Shown: positions 10,215 to 20,005 of the stretch, piece by piece | Numbering within the stretch: position 1 is the stretch's first letter | How the letters are laid out: every line of letters begins with the position of its first letter | From: Caldilineaceae bacterium | Lineage (GTDB): Bacteria > Chloroflexota > Anaerolineae > Caldilineales > Caldilineaceae | Direction of reading: 5' to 3' | Assembly: GCA_026645575.1 (NCBI GenBank) | Contig: JAPKMW010000030.1 | Span: forward strand, 32,963-96,962 | Length of the DNA stretch: 64,000 nucleotides | The notes under the pieces: generated by a model | The model's database searches: none | What the model was told of the DNA's origin: nothing | What the model saw: the letters and a program-made list of their open reading frames with translations, nothing else | Made by a program: the position numbers and the translations under genes

Positions 10215-13200
10215 ATGCAACGTTCTTTTGGCAACTTGATCCACCATCTTACTCGCAATCAGCGTTTCAACCAGCAATTGCGCCGCGTCTTTACCTTGTT
10301 GGTGATTATGGGCATGATCGCGCCCGGAGTACAAGGTTCTGCCATGAAAACAGCAACAGCTCGCAGCACGCTAAACAATCCGCTGGCCCAGGTGATTGTC
10401 GATGAGCCGGGCGGTGGCAGTAGCGCCGGTGGCCTGCAAATTACCTTGAGCGAGGGGAGCGAACAGCCGACCGCCGCCGAAACATTGCCGGTTGCCGCCA
10501 GTGAGCCGCTTGCGGACGAAGTGATCCAACCCATTTTGGATCGCTTGCCGCCGTTGGAGACTGAGCCCGCTGACCAACAAGATTTCCGCCTGCCCACGGA
10601 ACTGTTGCCGCCCCCACGCCCCGGCACCACCATTACCCAAACCTTCCCGCCTACCGGAACAGCGCCGGCGGGTGTCGAAGTGGTCGATGGTCCGCTGGAA
10701 GTGCTGCGCTTTGCCCCGGAAGGGGAAATTCCCATTGCCCCCTTCCTCAGCGTCACCTTTAATCAACCCATGGTGCCGCTGACCACCCTGGCAGAGTTGA
10801 GCGCCGCCGATGTTCCGGTGCAGATCACCCCAGAACTGACCGGCACCTGGAAATGGCTGGGGACAAAGACCCTCACCTTTGAATACCAATCCGAAGAAAT
10901 TGATCGCTTCCCCAAAGCGACCGAATATACGGTTGAAATTCCCGCTGGCACCCAGTCCGCCACCGGCAACGAACTGGCCGAAGTGGTGACCTGGACGTTC
11001 CGCACCCCGGCCCCAGTGCTGCAATACACCTATCCCAGCGGCGGGCCGCAGCCGCTCCAGCCGTTGATCTTTGTCAGCTTTGACCAGCAGATCGACCCGG
11101 CGGCGGTGCTGGAAACCGTATCGGTGACGGCGGGTGGTGAGGAGTATGCCGTGCAACTGGCCGATGATGCTGCGGTTGCCGACAATGCCGCCGTCAGTAG
11201 TCTGGTCAAACGGACACTGGCCGGGCGCTGGCTGGCCTTCCGCGCCGACAGAGAATTCCCGGCCGGCACCACGGTGACGGTCAACATTGGCCCCAACACT
11301 CCCTCTGCCGAAGGGCCACTGACTACGGAAGCAGTGCAATCATTCAGCTTCACCACCTACTCACCGTTGATCATTGAGGATCATGGTTGTAGCTGGGGCG
11401 ACCAGGAATGCCCGCCCTTTACACCTTTCTACATTCGCTTTAATAACCCGCTCGATGAGCAGCAATTTGACCCGGCCCTCATCACCGTCGAGCCGGCGAT
11501 TCCAAATCTGATTGTGCAAGCAATGGGGACTTCGTTGGAACTGCGCGGCGCAACCCAAGGGCGCACCACCTACGAAGTGACCGTGTCCGGTGAAATTGCC
11601 GATATTTTCGGTCAAACACTAGGTGAAGCGCAAACGCTAACCTTCAAAACTGGCCCGGCCACCGCCCTGCTCACTGGTCCAAACAACAATTTTGTCACGT
11701 TGGACCCCTCGTCCGGCAAACCGCTCTTTACCATCTACACCGTCAACTATGACAAAGCACGTGTGCGCGCCTTTGCCGTGACGCCGGAGCAATGGACTAC
11801 CTATCAGAACTACCTGAACAACTATGCCTACCAGCAGGATCCGCCCGACCCGCCAGGTGACAAAGTACTGGACGAAGTGGTTCCGATTGAAGCGGTCGAA
11901 GACGAACTGGTCGAAACCAATATTGACCTGAGTCAAGCCCTGAGCGGCAGCACCGGCCACCTCATTGTCGTGGTGGATGTGCCACGCTCTCTGCTTTCCA
12001 GCCTGCTGTCCCGCTTGCCTTTTGGGTCAAACGACCCCATACCAACCGTGCGCGCCTGGGTGCAGGTGACGCAAATCGGGCTTGACGCCTTTGTCGATCA
12101 CAGCGAGATGGTGGTCTGGGCGACCGGGCTGCAAGATGGCGCCCCCCTGGCGGGAGTTGAAGTGAGCCTGCTCAACAGCAATGTCACTGCCACCACCGAT
12201 GACGCCGGTCTGGCGCGCTTCAAACTACCCGACCAACCCTCCCCGGTGCTAGTGGGCAAACAGGGTGATGATGTCGCTATATTGCCCCAGACTACTTACT
12301 ACTGGGGCAGCGGCGGCTGGATGCGCAACCCGTTGCAGGATGAATTGCGCTGGTATCTCTTTGACGACCGCCAGATGTATCGCCCTGGCGAAGAGGTGCA
12401 TGTCAAAGGCTGGCTGCGGCGGATTGGCGCCGGCCAAACCGGTGATGTGAGTCTGGTGGGTGACAGCGGCGTCTCCATCCAATACACGGTCAACGACCCG
12501 CAGGGCAACCAACTGGCCGATGGTGTGCTGGATGTCAATGACCTGGGTGGCTTTGACTTTGCCTTTACCCTGCCCGAAAATGCCAACCTAGGCTATGCGA
12601 ACATCTACCTCTCGGCCCGCAATGTCAGCGGCGTCTACACCGCCGATTATTATCATAACTTCCAGATTCAGGAGTTCCGCCGCCCCGAATTTGAGGTGAC
12701 GGCGCGCAACGAAGAGAAAGGCCCCTTCTTTGTTGGCGATGACGCGGTGGTCGCGATTTCGGCGCAATACTATGCCGGAGGACCATTGCCCGGCGCCGAA
12801 ACCACTTGGAATGTGAGCAGTTCGCCCAGCAACTACTCGCCGCCGGGCTGGCCCGACTTTACCTTTGGCGAGTGGACACCCTGGTGGGGCTTCTTTGACA
12901 GGGGCTACGCTGCCTTTGACACCCCTTATGGCGGTGGCAGCAATGCCCAAAGCTACAGCGGGCGCACCGATCCGGCTGGTGTTCACTACCTGCGGATGAA
13001 TTTTGACGGCATCGCCCCGATCCCTAGCAGTGAAGAGCCACCTCGCCCGCGCCCCTACAGCGTCATGGCGGAAGGCGTGGTGATGGATGTCAACCGGCAA
13101 GCCTGGGCCGCGACAACCAGCTTGCTCGTCCATCCGGCGGATCGCTATGTTGGCATTCGCAGTGACCGCACCTTTGTCGAGCAGGGGGAACCGCTGGTGA

Positions 13201-16200
13201 TCGAGGCGATTGTCACCGATCTCGACGGCAACGCCTTTGCCGACACCCAGATTACCATGCAAGCAGCGCGCCTGGAATGGCAATATAGCCAGGGTCAGTG
13301 GCGCGAAGAGGAAGTCGATGTGCAAGAATGCACGGTTGCTTCAGCCATGGAACCGGTCAGTTGTGAATTTACCACCGACAGGGGCGGCAGCTACCGCATC
13401 ACGGCCAGCATTCGCGACGACCAAGAGCGCTTGAACCAGAGCCAGTTCACCCGCTGGGTCAGTGGCGGCCAGCGACCGGCAGCACGCAATGTCGAGCAGG
13501 AAGAGGCCACACTAATCCCCGACAAAGAGAGCTATCAACCGGGCGACACAGCGGAAATCCTGGTGCAGTCGCCTTTCTCCCCGGCGGAAGGGTTGTTGAC
13601 CGTCAGCCGCAGCGGGATTCTCACCAGCGAGCGCTTTCTGATCGAGGATGGCACCTACACACTCCGAGTGCCGATTGCCGAAGAACATATTCCCAACCTG
13701 AACATTCAGGTGGATCTCACCGGTTCGGCCCCGCGCACCGACGAAAGTGGCGAAGCCATTGCCAATGTACCGCCCCGCCCCGCCTATGCCACCGGCAGCC
13801 TCACGTTGGCGATTCCGCCAGTGAGCCGAGCGTTGACGATGACCGTAGCGCCGGCGGCGACCGAACTGGCCCCTGGCGTCGAAACCTCCCTGGCCGTCAG
13901 CTTGACCAACGCCGCCGGTGAGCCGGTGGCTGGCGCTGAGTTGGCGGTGGTGGTGGTCGATGAAGCGGTGCTGGCGTTGACCAACTACCAACTGGCCGAC
14001 CCCATCGCCACCTTCTACAGCCAGCGCAGCAGCGACCTGAGCAGCTACTACGCCCGCGCCAGCATCGTCCTGGCGAATCCGGTTGATCTGGCAAGCCAGG
14101 TGGCGAATGTGGCCCAGGAATCGATGGCGCGTGGCGGGGCGATGGCGGCAGATGCGATGCCCGCCGCTGCCGCGCCGATGGCAACCGAAGCGGCTGATAT
14201 GGCCTTTGCGGAAGAAGGCAAAGGTGTCGGTGGTGGTCCTTCCGGGCAACAACCACCCATTGCCCTGCGCAGCGACTTTAACCCGTTGGCCGTCTTTGCC
14301 CCAGCCGTACGCACGGATGAAAACGGCCAGGCAACCATTGACTTCAAATTGCCTGACAACCTGACCCGCTACCGCGTCATGGTAGTCGCCGTGGCTGAAG
14401 GCAAATACTTTGGCATAGGCGAAGCCAACATGACGGCCCGTCTGCCGTTGATGGTGCGGCCGTCGGCGCCTCGTTTCCTCAACTTTGGCGACAAGTTTGA
14501 ATTGCCCGTTGTGGTGCAGAATCAGACGGATGAGCCAATGGATGTCGATGTCGTCGTCCGCGCCTCAAATCTCTCACTCTCTCACTCTCTCCAAGCAGGA
14601 GATTCAGAGATTGAGAGATTAGGTGGGCAACGGGTCACGATCCCAGCCAATGACCGCGTTGAAGTGCGCTTCCCGGCGACGACTGACAGCGCGGGGACAG
14701 TGCGCTTGCAAATTGCCGCCACCGCCGGTGACTATGCTGACGCCGCCACAGTCGAACTGCCGGTCTACACCCCGGCGACGACCGAAGCCTTTGCGGTTTA
14801 CGGTGTCGTCGATGAAGGCGCCATTGCCCAGCCGGTCGCTTCACCGCAGAATGTCTTCCCCCAATTTGGCGGTCTGGAGATCAACACTTCTTCGACGGCG
14901 CTGCAAGCGTTGACCGATGCCGTTCTCTACCTGAGTAGCTACCGCTTTGAATGCACAGAACAGTTGGCGTCGCGCATCCTGGGCATTGCCGCCCTGCGTG
15001 ATGTGTTGAGCGCCTTTGAAGCCGAAGGATTGCCCACACCAGAAGAACTGAACGCCGCTGTCCAACGCGACATTGAGCGGCTGCAAGCGTTGCAGAATGG
15101 TGACGGCGGCTGGCCGATCTGGGAGCGGGGCGACGAGTCGGTGCCCTACTACAGCATCCATGTCGCCCATGCCTTGCAAATGGCGCGCATGAAGGACTAC
15201 TTGGTGCCGGAAGAGATGATGGTGCGGGCGCTCGACCATCTGCGCAATATCGAGAACTATTACCCGGCTTGGTACGGCGAGTCGATCCGCCAGACCCTGA
15301 GTTCCTATGCGCTCTACGTTCGTCACCTGATGGGCGATGTGGATACGGCCAAGGCGCGCAACTTGCTCAACAGCAAGCCATTGGACGATCAGTCGCTGGA
15401 AGCCATCGCCTGGCTCTGGACGGTGTTGGGTGATGATGCAGCGTCGGCGCAGGAAAATGACGCCATTCTGCGCCACCTCAACAACCGTGTGGTCGAAACC
15501 GCCGGCGCCGCCAACTTCACCAGCGGGTATGGCGAGGAAGCGTACCTGCTGCTCCACTCCAGCCGCCGCTCGGATGCCGTCATTCTGGATGCGTTGATTC
15601 AGAATGCGCCGGAGAGCGACCTGATCCCGAAAGTAGTCAACGGCCTGCTGGCCCATCGCACGGCCGGACGTTGGGACAACACGCAGGAGAATGCCTTTGT
15701 CCTGTTGGCGCTGGATCGCTACTTCAACACCTTTGAGGCGCAAACCCCCGACTTTGTCGCCCGCATCTGGTTGGGGGAGACCTACGCCGGTGAACACACC
15801 TACGAAGGTCGCACCACCGAACGCCACGAGACCAAGATTCCCATGAGCTATCTGGTCGAAAGCGACGCTACGCAGGATCTGATTCTGAGCAAGGAAGGTG
15901 ATGGCCGCCTCTACTACCGCTTGGGCCTGCGCTACGCCCCCACCGACCTGAACATGCCGCCGGTCGATATGGGCTTTGTCGTCGAGCGCACCTACGAAGC
16001 GGTCGATAACGCCGATGATGTCCAGCGCAATGAGAATGGCGTCTGGCGCATCAAAGCCGGCGCGCGGGTACGGGTGCGGTTGAGTATGGTGGCCGACAAC
16101 CGCCGCTACCATGTCGCCCTGGTCGATCCGCTGCCGGCGGGTCTAGAAGCGATCAACCCGGCGCTGGCGATCAGCGAGAATGTGCCGGGTGATCCCAACC

Positions 16201-16430
16201 AGCGTTCCTATGGCTGGTGGTGGTGGAGTACCTGGTATGATCACCAGAACCTGCGCGACGAACGGGCCGAAGCCTTCGCCACACTGCTCTGGGATGGCGT
16301 CTACACCTACTCGTATGTGGCCCGCGCCACCACCCCCGGTGACTTTGTCGTCCCGCCGGCCAAGGCGGAAGAGATGTACTCGCCGGAAGTCTTCGGACGG
16401 AGTGCGAGTGATCGGGTGATTGTGGAGTGA
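10215..16430 (+). CDS. Bacterial alpha-2-macroglobulin-like protein with thioester motif
   Basis: This 2071-residue exported protein begins with a signal-like segment (VFTLLVIMGMIAPGVQG, about residues 28-45) without a lipobox. Residues 150-480 are Ig-like domains of the type found at the front of bacterial macroglobulins (SVTFNQPM, FVSFDQQIDPA, IRFNNPLDEQQFDP). MG domains follow (MYRPGEEVHVKGWLRR, YRPGEEV). A flexible Ala/Met/Gly-rich stretch at about 1290-1345 is in the bait-region position, directly before LRSDFNPLAVFAPAV (MG7). The thioester motif is C1580-T-E-Q within YRFECTEQLASRIL, in the complement-like helical domain. Such proteins trap attacking proteases after bait cleavage and crosslink through the thioester. 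No penicillin-binding-protein partner (PbpC) is adjacent. Residues 1452-1469 are encoded by an in-frame hairpin. Confidence 0.93.
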   Translation: MQRSFGNLIHHLTRNQRFNQQLRRVFTLLVIMGMIAPGVQGSAMKTATARSTLNNPLAQVIVDEPGGGSSAGGLQITLSEGSEQPTAAETLPVAASEPLADEVIQPILDRLPPLETEPADQQDFRLPTELLPPPRPGTTITQTFPPTGTAPAGVEVVDGPLEVLRFAPEGEIPIAPFLSVTFNQPMVPLTTLAELSAADVPVQITPELTGTWKWLGTKTLTFEYQSEEIDRFPKATEYTVEIPAGTQSATGNELAEVVTWTFRTPAPVLQYTYPSGGPQPLQPLIFVSFDQQIDPAAVLETVSVTAGGEEYAVQLADDAAVADNAAVSSLVKRTLAGRWLAFRADREFPAGTTVTVNIGPNTPSAEGPLTTEAVQSFSFTTYSPLIIEDHGCSWGDQECPPFTPFYIRFNNPLDEQQFDPALITVEPAIPNLIVQAMGTSLELRGATQGRTTYEVTVSGEIADIFGQTLGEAQTLTFKTGPATALLTGPNNNFVTLDPSSGKPLFTIYTVNYDKARVRAFAVTPEQWTTYQNYLNNYAYQQDPPDPPGDKVLDEVVPIEAVEDELVETNIDLSQALSGSTGHLIVVVDVPRSLLSSLLSRLPFGSNDPIPTVRAWVQVTQIGLDAFVDHSEMVVWATGLQDGAPLAGVEVSLLNSNVTATTDDAGLARFKLPDQPSPVLVGKQGDDVAILPQTTYYWGSGGWMRNPLQDELRWYLFDDRQMYRPGEEVHVKGWLRRIGAGQTGDVSLVGDSGVSIQYTVNDPQGNQLADGVLDVNDLGGFDFAFTLPENANLGYANIYLSARNVSGVYTADYYHNFQIQEFRRPEFEVTARNEEKGPFFVGDDAVVAISAQYYAGGPLPGAETTWNVSSSPSNYSPPGWPDFTFGEWTPWWGFFDRGYAAFDTPYGGGSNAQSYSGRTDPAGVHYLRMNFDGIAPIPSSEEPPRPRPYSVMAEGVVMDVNRQAWAATTSLLVHPADRYVGIRSDRTFVEQGEPLVIEAIVTDLDGNAFADTQITMQAARLEWQYSQGQWREEEVDVQECTVASAMEPVSCEFTTDRGGSYRITASIRDDQERLNQSQFTRWVSGGQRPAARNVEQEEATLIPDKESYQPGDTAEILVQSPFSPAEGLLTVSRSGILTSERFLIEDGTYTLRVPIAEEHIPNLNIQVDLTGSAPRTDESGEAIANVPPRPAYATGSLTLAIPPVSRALTMTVAPAATELAPGVETSLAVSLTNAAGEPVAGAELAVVVVDEAVLALTNYQLADPIATFYSQRSSDLSSYYARASIVLANPVDLASQVANVAQESMARGGAMAADAMPAAAAPMATEAADMAFAEEGKGVGGGPSGQQPPIALRSDFNPLAVFAPAVRTDENGQATIDFKLPDNLTRYRVMVVAVAEGKYFGIGEANMTARLPLMVRPSAPRFLNFGDKFELPVVVQNQTDEPMDVDVVVRASNLSLSHSLQAGDSEIERLGGQRVTIPANDRVEVRFPATTDSAGTVRLQIAATAGDYADAATVELPVYTPATTEAFAVYGVVDEGAIAQPVASPQNVFPQFGGLEINTSSTALQALTDAVLYLSSYRFECTEQLASRILGIAALRDVLSAFEAEGLPTPEELNAAVQRDIERLQALQNGDGGWPIWERGDESVPYYSIHVAHALQMARMKDYLVPEEMMVRALDHLRNIENYYPAWYGESIRQTLSSYALYVRHLMGDVDTAKARNLLNSKPLDDQSLEAIAWLWTVLGDDAASAQENDAILRHLNNRVVETAGAANFTSGYGEEAYLLLHSSRRSDAVILDALIQNAPESDLIPKVVNGLLAHRTAGRWDNTQENAFVLLALDRYFNTFEAQTPDFVARIWLGETYAGEHTYEGRTTERHETKIPMSYLVESDATQDLILSKEGDGRLYYRLGLRYAPTDLNMPPVDMGFVVERTYEAVDNADDVQRNENGVWRIKAGARVRVRLSMVADNRRYHVALVDPLPAGLEAINPALAISENVPGDPNQRSYGWWWWSTWYDHQNLRDERAEAFATLLWDGVYTYSYVARATTPGDFVVPPAKAEEMYSPEVFGRSASDRVIVE
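14568..14620. repeat. Hairpin H6 inside the macroglobulin reading frame
   Basis: Left arm 14568-14592 is tandem (TCTCTCAC repeated with period 8). The right arm 14598-14620 is its imperfect reverse complement (AGAGATTGAGAGATT). Loop 5 nt. It encodes the low-complexity residues SNLSLSHSLQAGDSEIERL without breaking the frame. Composition differs sharply from the flanking coding sequence. Confidence 0.85.
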
Positions 16431-16435
16431 GTGAT

Positions 16436-16495
16436 TGAGTAAGCCATAAAAAGAGAGCCGCTTGTACAAGCGGCTCTCTTTTTATGGCTTACTCA
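16436..16495. terminator. Perfect 60-bp palindrome H7, bidirectional terminator-like
   Basis: 29-bp arms 16436-16464 and 16467-16495 are exact reverse complements around a TA centre. The inner GC-rich part (AGAGAGCCGCTTG) is followed by CTCTTTTTATGG, so a U-rich run follows a short GC stem on either strand. It starts six bases after the macroglobulin stop. Confidence 0.85.
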
Positions 16496-16610
16496 ACGCT
16501 TTCATGCCGATGGATGGCGGATGTAAAGTCAGGCAGCGAAGGGTAAACTGGTTAGCATCAGTACGTTGTTTATTCTGCAATTGTAGCCATGAGCGGGAAA
16601 GGTGGGAAAG

Positions 16611-17450
16611 ATGCGGGGTATGCGTTTGCAACAAAAGCTGTTGGCGACGATTACGTCGTTGCTCTTCTGGAGTGTCAGCATAGTAGGGTTGATGAAAGCT
16701 GTGCGCCCTGTGGTGGCTGCGGCCGTGGATGAGCGCCACCTGCGCGTGATGACCTGGAACGCCCATTTCCTTAACCAGAATAGCGCCGCCTTTATGGTCA
16801 CGATTGCCGCCAAGCAACCCGATCTGATTGCCATTCAGGAATTGGGAGCGCCCCTGAGTGAGGCGATCAGCGCCAAGTTGCGTGAACAGTTTCCCTATCA
16901 GGCACTATACCCCGCCCGCAACCCCGCCGGCATGGCGATTCTCAGCCGCTATCCCTTTGTGACGACCACGCCGCCGGATTTTAGCCCGATCAATGGCTGC
17001 AACTGTCAGATCGTCACCATCGACGTTGCCGGCCAAGCGATTACCCTGATCAACACCCACCCCTGGCCGCCCAAGACCGGGCTGACCGGCGGTGGGACTT
17101 TTGACTTTGATACCGAAAACCAGGACCGGATCTTTGACCAACTGCTGGTGCGCATTGCAGAAGCAGCTAGCCCCCTGCTGGTGATGGGCGATCTCAACAC
17201 CATGCCGATTCAAGCCAACTATCGGCGGCTTACCGAAATTTTACAAGACGCCTATGTGACCAGCGGCAGCGGACCGGCTAGCACTTTTCCCGTAGCCCGT
17301 AACGACCAGAGTTGGCTCCGGCAACCGCTGATTCGGATTGACTACATTTTTTATGACAGCGCGTGGCAAGCGCAGAAAACGTGGGTCGACGCTATCGACG
17401 GGTCGGATCATCGGTATGTGATGGCGGAGCTGGTGCTGAATTCGCAGTGA
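16611..17450 (+). CDS. Exported endonuclease/exonuclease/phosphatase (EEP) family protein
   Basis: About 279 residues with an N-terminal hydrophobic segment (LLATITSLLFWSVSIVGL) that should act as signal or anchor. The EEP fold motifs occur in order: MTWNAHF (metal-site Asn), IQEL (metal Glu), NTHPWPP (His), GDLNTMP (Asp/Asn pair), RIDYIFY and GSDHRYVMAEL (final Asp-His). All catalytic residues are present. The superfamily cuts phosphodiester bonds in nucleic acids, phosphoinositides or sphingomyelin; the substrate cannot be told here. The start is ambiguous: ATG 16611, ATG 16620 and GTG 16602 all lie near GGGAAAG. 16611 is preferred for spacing. It is separated from the macroglobulin gene by the palindrome at 16436-16495, so it probably has its own promoter. 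Confidence 0.88.
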   Translation: MRGMRLQQKLLATITSLLFWSVSIVGLMKAVRPVVAAAVDERHLRVMTWNAHFLNQNSAAFMVTIAAKQPDLIAIQELGAPLSEAISAKLREQFPYQALYPARNPAGMAILSRYPFVTTTPPDFSPINGCNCQIVTIDVAGQAITLINTHPWPPKTGLTGGGTFDFDTENQDRIFDQLLVRIAEAASPLLVMGDLNTMPIQANYRRLTEILQDAYVTSGSGPASTFPVARNDQSWLRQPLIRIDYIFYDSAWQAQKTWVDAIDGSDHRYVMAELVLNSQ

Positions 17451-17931
17451 TGGGGGGTACGGAGGCGGATTTCGGAGGTGCGGATTGTGGTTGCACCCAG
17501 TGGGCCTCTGGCTTTTCGCTGGTAGCGGCGGGGGTTAACCCTGCTGTAAATACGCCAATCTCGTTGGTCTCGGGCAAATACTTATAGAGTGGGTCATTGA
17601 GACCAACTAACCCTTTTCCAACTAATTACATCAACGCAACGCCAGTCATGGCCTTGGCGGTTGAGAATCACCGTGCGCTGTTTCATCCCGCTCGATAGCT
17701 CGACGGGATACTTTTACCGCACGGCGGCGGGCAGCGCCAGAAAGGCAAAGCGCTCACGCGCCAGATCGGCTTTCGTTTTGATAACAAGGGTAGGTGATAG
17801 TATAGTCTCTCCACCCGCAAAGCGACGCCGTTGATTGTAGCAGCGTAAAGCGTTTACCTTTGGTAAAGGTTTTAAACCGGCGCTGGTTGCCTTGCCACAA
17901 GGAACATACCAAACATTAAGGAGTGCAGATT
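17451..17931. other. Gene-free gap, two small inverted repeats
   Basis: No gene recognised. GTTGGTCTC 17563-17571 pairs exactly with GAGACCAAC 17599-17607, and 17685-17709 forms a short hairpin (ATCCCG...CGGGAT) with one unpaired base. A short minus-strand open frame across 17714-17947 has no recognisable family or ribosome-binding site. AAGGAG at 17918-17923 serves the SDR. Confidence 0.5.
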
Positions 17932-18873
17932 TTGACAACTTGGACAACCGCCGACATTCCCAAGCTCACCGATAAGACGGTGCTTGTCACTGGGGCCAAC
18001 AGTGGCTTGGGCTACGAAGTGACCCTGGCGCTGGCGGCCAAGGGCGCGCATGTGGTCATGGCTTGCCGCAGCCTGGACAAAGGCGAACAAGCGGCGATGT
18101 TGGTGTATAAACAGCATCCCAACGCGTCTCTTGCCATCATGGAACTGGATCTTGCCAGCCTGGCCTCGGTCCGGCGTTTCGCCCATGTGTTTCAACAGCA
18201 ATACCCGACGTTGGACATCCTCTGCAACAATGCCGGTTTGATGGCGATTCCCCGGCGCACCACGGCTGATGGCTTTGAAATGCAATTGGGCACCAATCAT
18301 TTGGGCCACTTTGCCCTTACGGGGTTGTTGTTGGCGCCGCTCTTGCAGACGCCAGGCGCACGCGTTGTGACCGTCAGTAGCGGGCTGCATGAACGGGGAA
18401 CGATCAATTTTGCTGATTTGATGGGCCAACAAAGCTATGACAAGTGGACGGCCTATAGCCAGAGCAAACTCGCCAACCTGCTCTTTGCCTATGAGTTGCA
18501 ACGTAGATTTGTGGCGACTGGGGTTGACGCGAAGAGTATCGGCGCCCACCCCGGCTATTCGGCGACGAATCTGCAAGGTGTTGGTCCAACAATGGAAGGA
18601 TCATGGCCAGCGCGGATTGGTATGATGCTGGCAAATCGGCTCATTGCCCAAAGCGCCGCCCAAGGTGCGCTAAACTTGCTCTATGCCGCCGTTGCGCCGG
18701 ACGTGAACGGCTGCGATTATATCGGCCCCACCGGTTTTCAAGGAATGCGCGGTGCGCCGGGCAAGGTGCGTTCCAATCCTGAATCGTACAATGAGGCGGT
18801 TGCGGCGAAATTGTGGGCAATTTCGGTTGAGCAAACCGGCGTAACCTATGAATTGCTGGCATCACGTTGGTAG
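17932..18873 (+). CDS. Short-chain dehydrogenase/reductase (SDR), retinol-dehydrogenase-like
   Basis: A 313-residue classical SDR. Motifs: TGANSGLG at residues 20-27 (cofactor binding), NNAGLM, VSSGLHERG with the catalytic Ser, and Y175-x3-K179 (YSQSK). An Arg after the second strand (ACRSLDKGE) suggests NADP rather than NAD. The overall pattern resembles the bacterial proteins annotated as retinol dehydrogenase or WW-domain oxidoreductase-like. The physiological substrate is unknown. TTG 17932 is preferred because AAGGAG ends at 17923, eight bases upstream; a GTG at 17923 would overlap that site. It is a single gene, with a relic immediately downstream. Confidence 0.87.
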   Translation: MTTWTTADIPKLTDKTVLVTGANSGLGYEVTLALAAKGAHVVMACRSLDKGEQAAMLVYKQHPNASLAIMELDLASLASVRRFAHVFQQQYPTLDILCNNAGLMAIPRRTTADGFEMQLGTNHLGHFALTGLLLAPLLQTPGARVVTVSSGLHERGTINFADLMGQQSYDKWTAYSQSKLANLLFAYELQRRFVATGVDAKSIGAHPGYSATNLQGVGPTMEGSWPARIGMMLANRLIAQSAAQGALNLLYAAVAPDVNGCDYIGPTGFQGMRGAPGKVRSNPESYNEAVAAKLWAISVEQTGVTYELLASRW

Positions 18874-18909
18874 GAGGGTGGTGTCTGTTGCTTGTTGTGC
18901 AGCGATTGA

Positions 18910-19341
18910 AAGAGGTGCATCAGTGCGAAAACGAATCGTCTTTCCGAGATTGACACGGCAACGGGAACTGCAACACCCATTGACCCGCCAACGCCTGCGC
19001 AGGGGGCGCGGCGCGTCTGGAGTGATTCGCAAGGCGTCATCTGGGTGAGCGAATATCACGCCGGTCAGGTTGGGCGCTACGATCCGGCTACCGGTGCATG
19101 GCGCGAATGGAAACTACCAGGCGAACAACCGTTGGCTTACGCGGTTTATGTTGATGAATTGGACAAAGTGTGGCTCAGCGACTTTGCCGCCAACACGATG
19201 GTCATGTTTGATCCGCTGACCGCAGAATTTTATTCGTTTCCTCTCAGTCCAACTGGCAACATGCGCCAGATTCTAGGGCGCGCCGGCGAAGTGTGGGGCG
19301 CCGAGTCAGGGGCGAATAAGCGGATTGTGATCCGGCGTTGA
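18910..19341 (+). pseudogene. Relic of a streptogramin-lyase-like (Vgb/SMP-30 type) beta-propeller protein
   Basis: From just after an in-frame TGA (18907-18909) to the stop at 19339-19341 the frame encodes the C-terminal blades of a Vgb-like propeller: RRVWSDSQGVIWVSE, GQVGRYDPATGAWREWKLPG, DKVWLSDFAANTMVMFDP and EVWGAESGANK. Intact family members are about 300 residues; here only about 144 remain and no signal or start with a ribosome-binding site is visible. GTG at 19045 could start a 98-residue fragment, but that would cut a blade. I call it a 5'-truncated pseudogene. It begins within 40 bases of the SDR stop. Confidence 0.8.
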
Positions 19342-19350
19342 TTGCGCAAT

Positions 19351-19411
19351 GTTGGTTTGTTCGTTGGTTGAGCAAAGCGCCGAAGGGTGCCTACTCAACC
19401 AACAAACCAAC
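19351..19411. repeat. Intergenic hairpin H8
   Basis: Arm 19351-19372 (GTTGGTTTGTTCGTTGGTTG) pairs with 19394-19411 apart from a four-base bulge. Both arms consist of GTTGG/CCAAC words. It lies just downstream of the propeller relic. Confidence 0.7.
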
Positions 19412-19490
19412 CAACAAGCTTCCCTGTATTTTGTATCTCTGTTGCCCTTGCAATTTTGGCGGTCTAGGGTTAGGCTTATCAAAAGGGAGA

Positions 19491-19775
19491 TTAGCGGGAC
19501 GGATGGCTTGATAAGCGTTGATTGAGTACTGAAAGCATCAGTAGCACAAATATGTTGGCGACGACTTCGCCGAATGGCGTGGTGGATGGACGGGCCGGCA
19601 ACTGCTTATTGGCAGCGGGCTGTATGACTGGCGGCTGGGCTATGGGCGCCGGTGTTGGGGCATTGTAAACGCGCACACGGGGCTCTAACTGCTTCCGTCC
19701 TTGTGCGCATAAGTGCGTATAGTGTGCATCTAACAGTTCTTCAACATCATCAACAAATAGCTTTGCGTCTAGCAT
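19491..19775 (-). CDS. Small hypothetical protein
   Basis: A 94-residue protein of unknown function. It starts at the minus-strand ATG 19775, with AGGAAAG about seven bases upstream; an upstream ATG at 19802 is less well placed. The N-terminal part is acidic and probably helical (LFVDDVEELLDAHYTHLCAQG). The middle is Pro/Ala-rich. A hydrophobic segment (VVANIFVLLMLSVL) near the C-terminus could be a tail anchor. No family was recognised. It lies alone in a degraded region and could itself be a remnant. Confidence 0.5.
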   Translation of the reverse strand: MLDAKLFVDDVEELLDAHYTHLCAQGRKQLEPRVRVYNAPTPAPIAQPPVIQPAANKQLPARPSTTPFGEVVANIFVLLMLSVLNQRLSSHPSR

Positions 19776-20005
19776 AAAACTTTCCTGTAAACATGACAAC
19801 ACGGCGTAGGTACAGCAAAAGATATACCCTTACTATGTATCTTGATATATGGATTTTTTGGGAAACATAGTTCGGCTCATCTACACAGCATAAGTCGTGC
19901 GGCGGGGCTTGACTATGGGCAAAGCGCACAACGGAAAAACAGATCTATAGTGCAACCTGCACAATTATTTAGCAACATTATATGGATAATGAGGTGACAA
20001 AAGCG

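Noticed and set aside
14841..16112. Long open frame (423 codons) antisense to the macroglobulin gene
   Set aside because: It mirrors the high third-position GC of the plus-strand gene, has no recognisable motifs, and the macroglobulin frame is unambiguous.
17714..17947. Minus-strand 77-codon open frame in the gap before the SDR gene
   Set aside because: It overlaps the SDR start and ribosome-binding site, and no family or start signal is visible.
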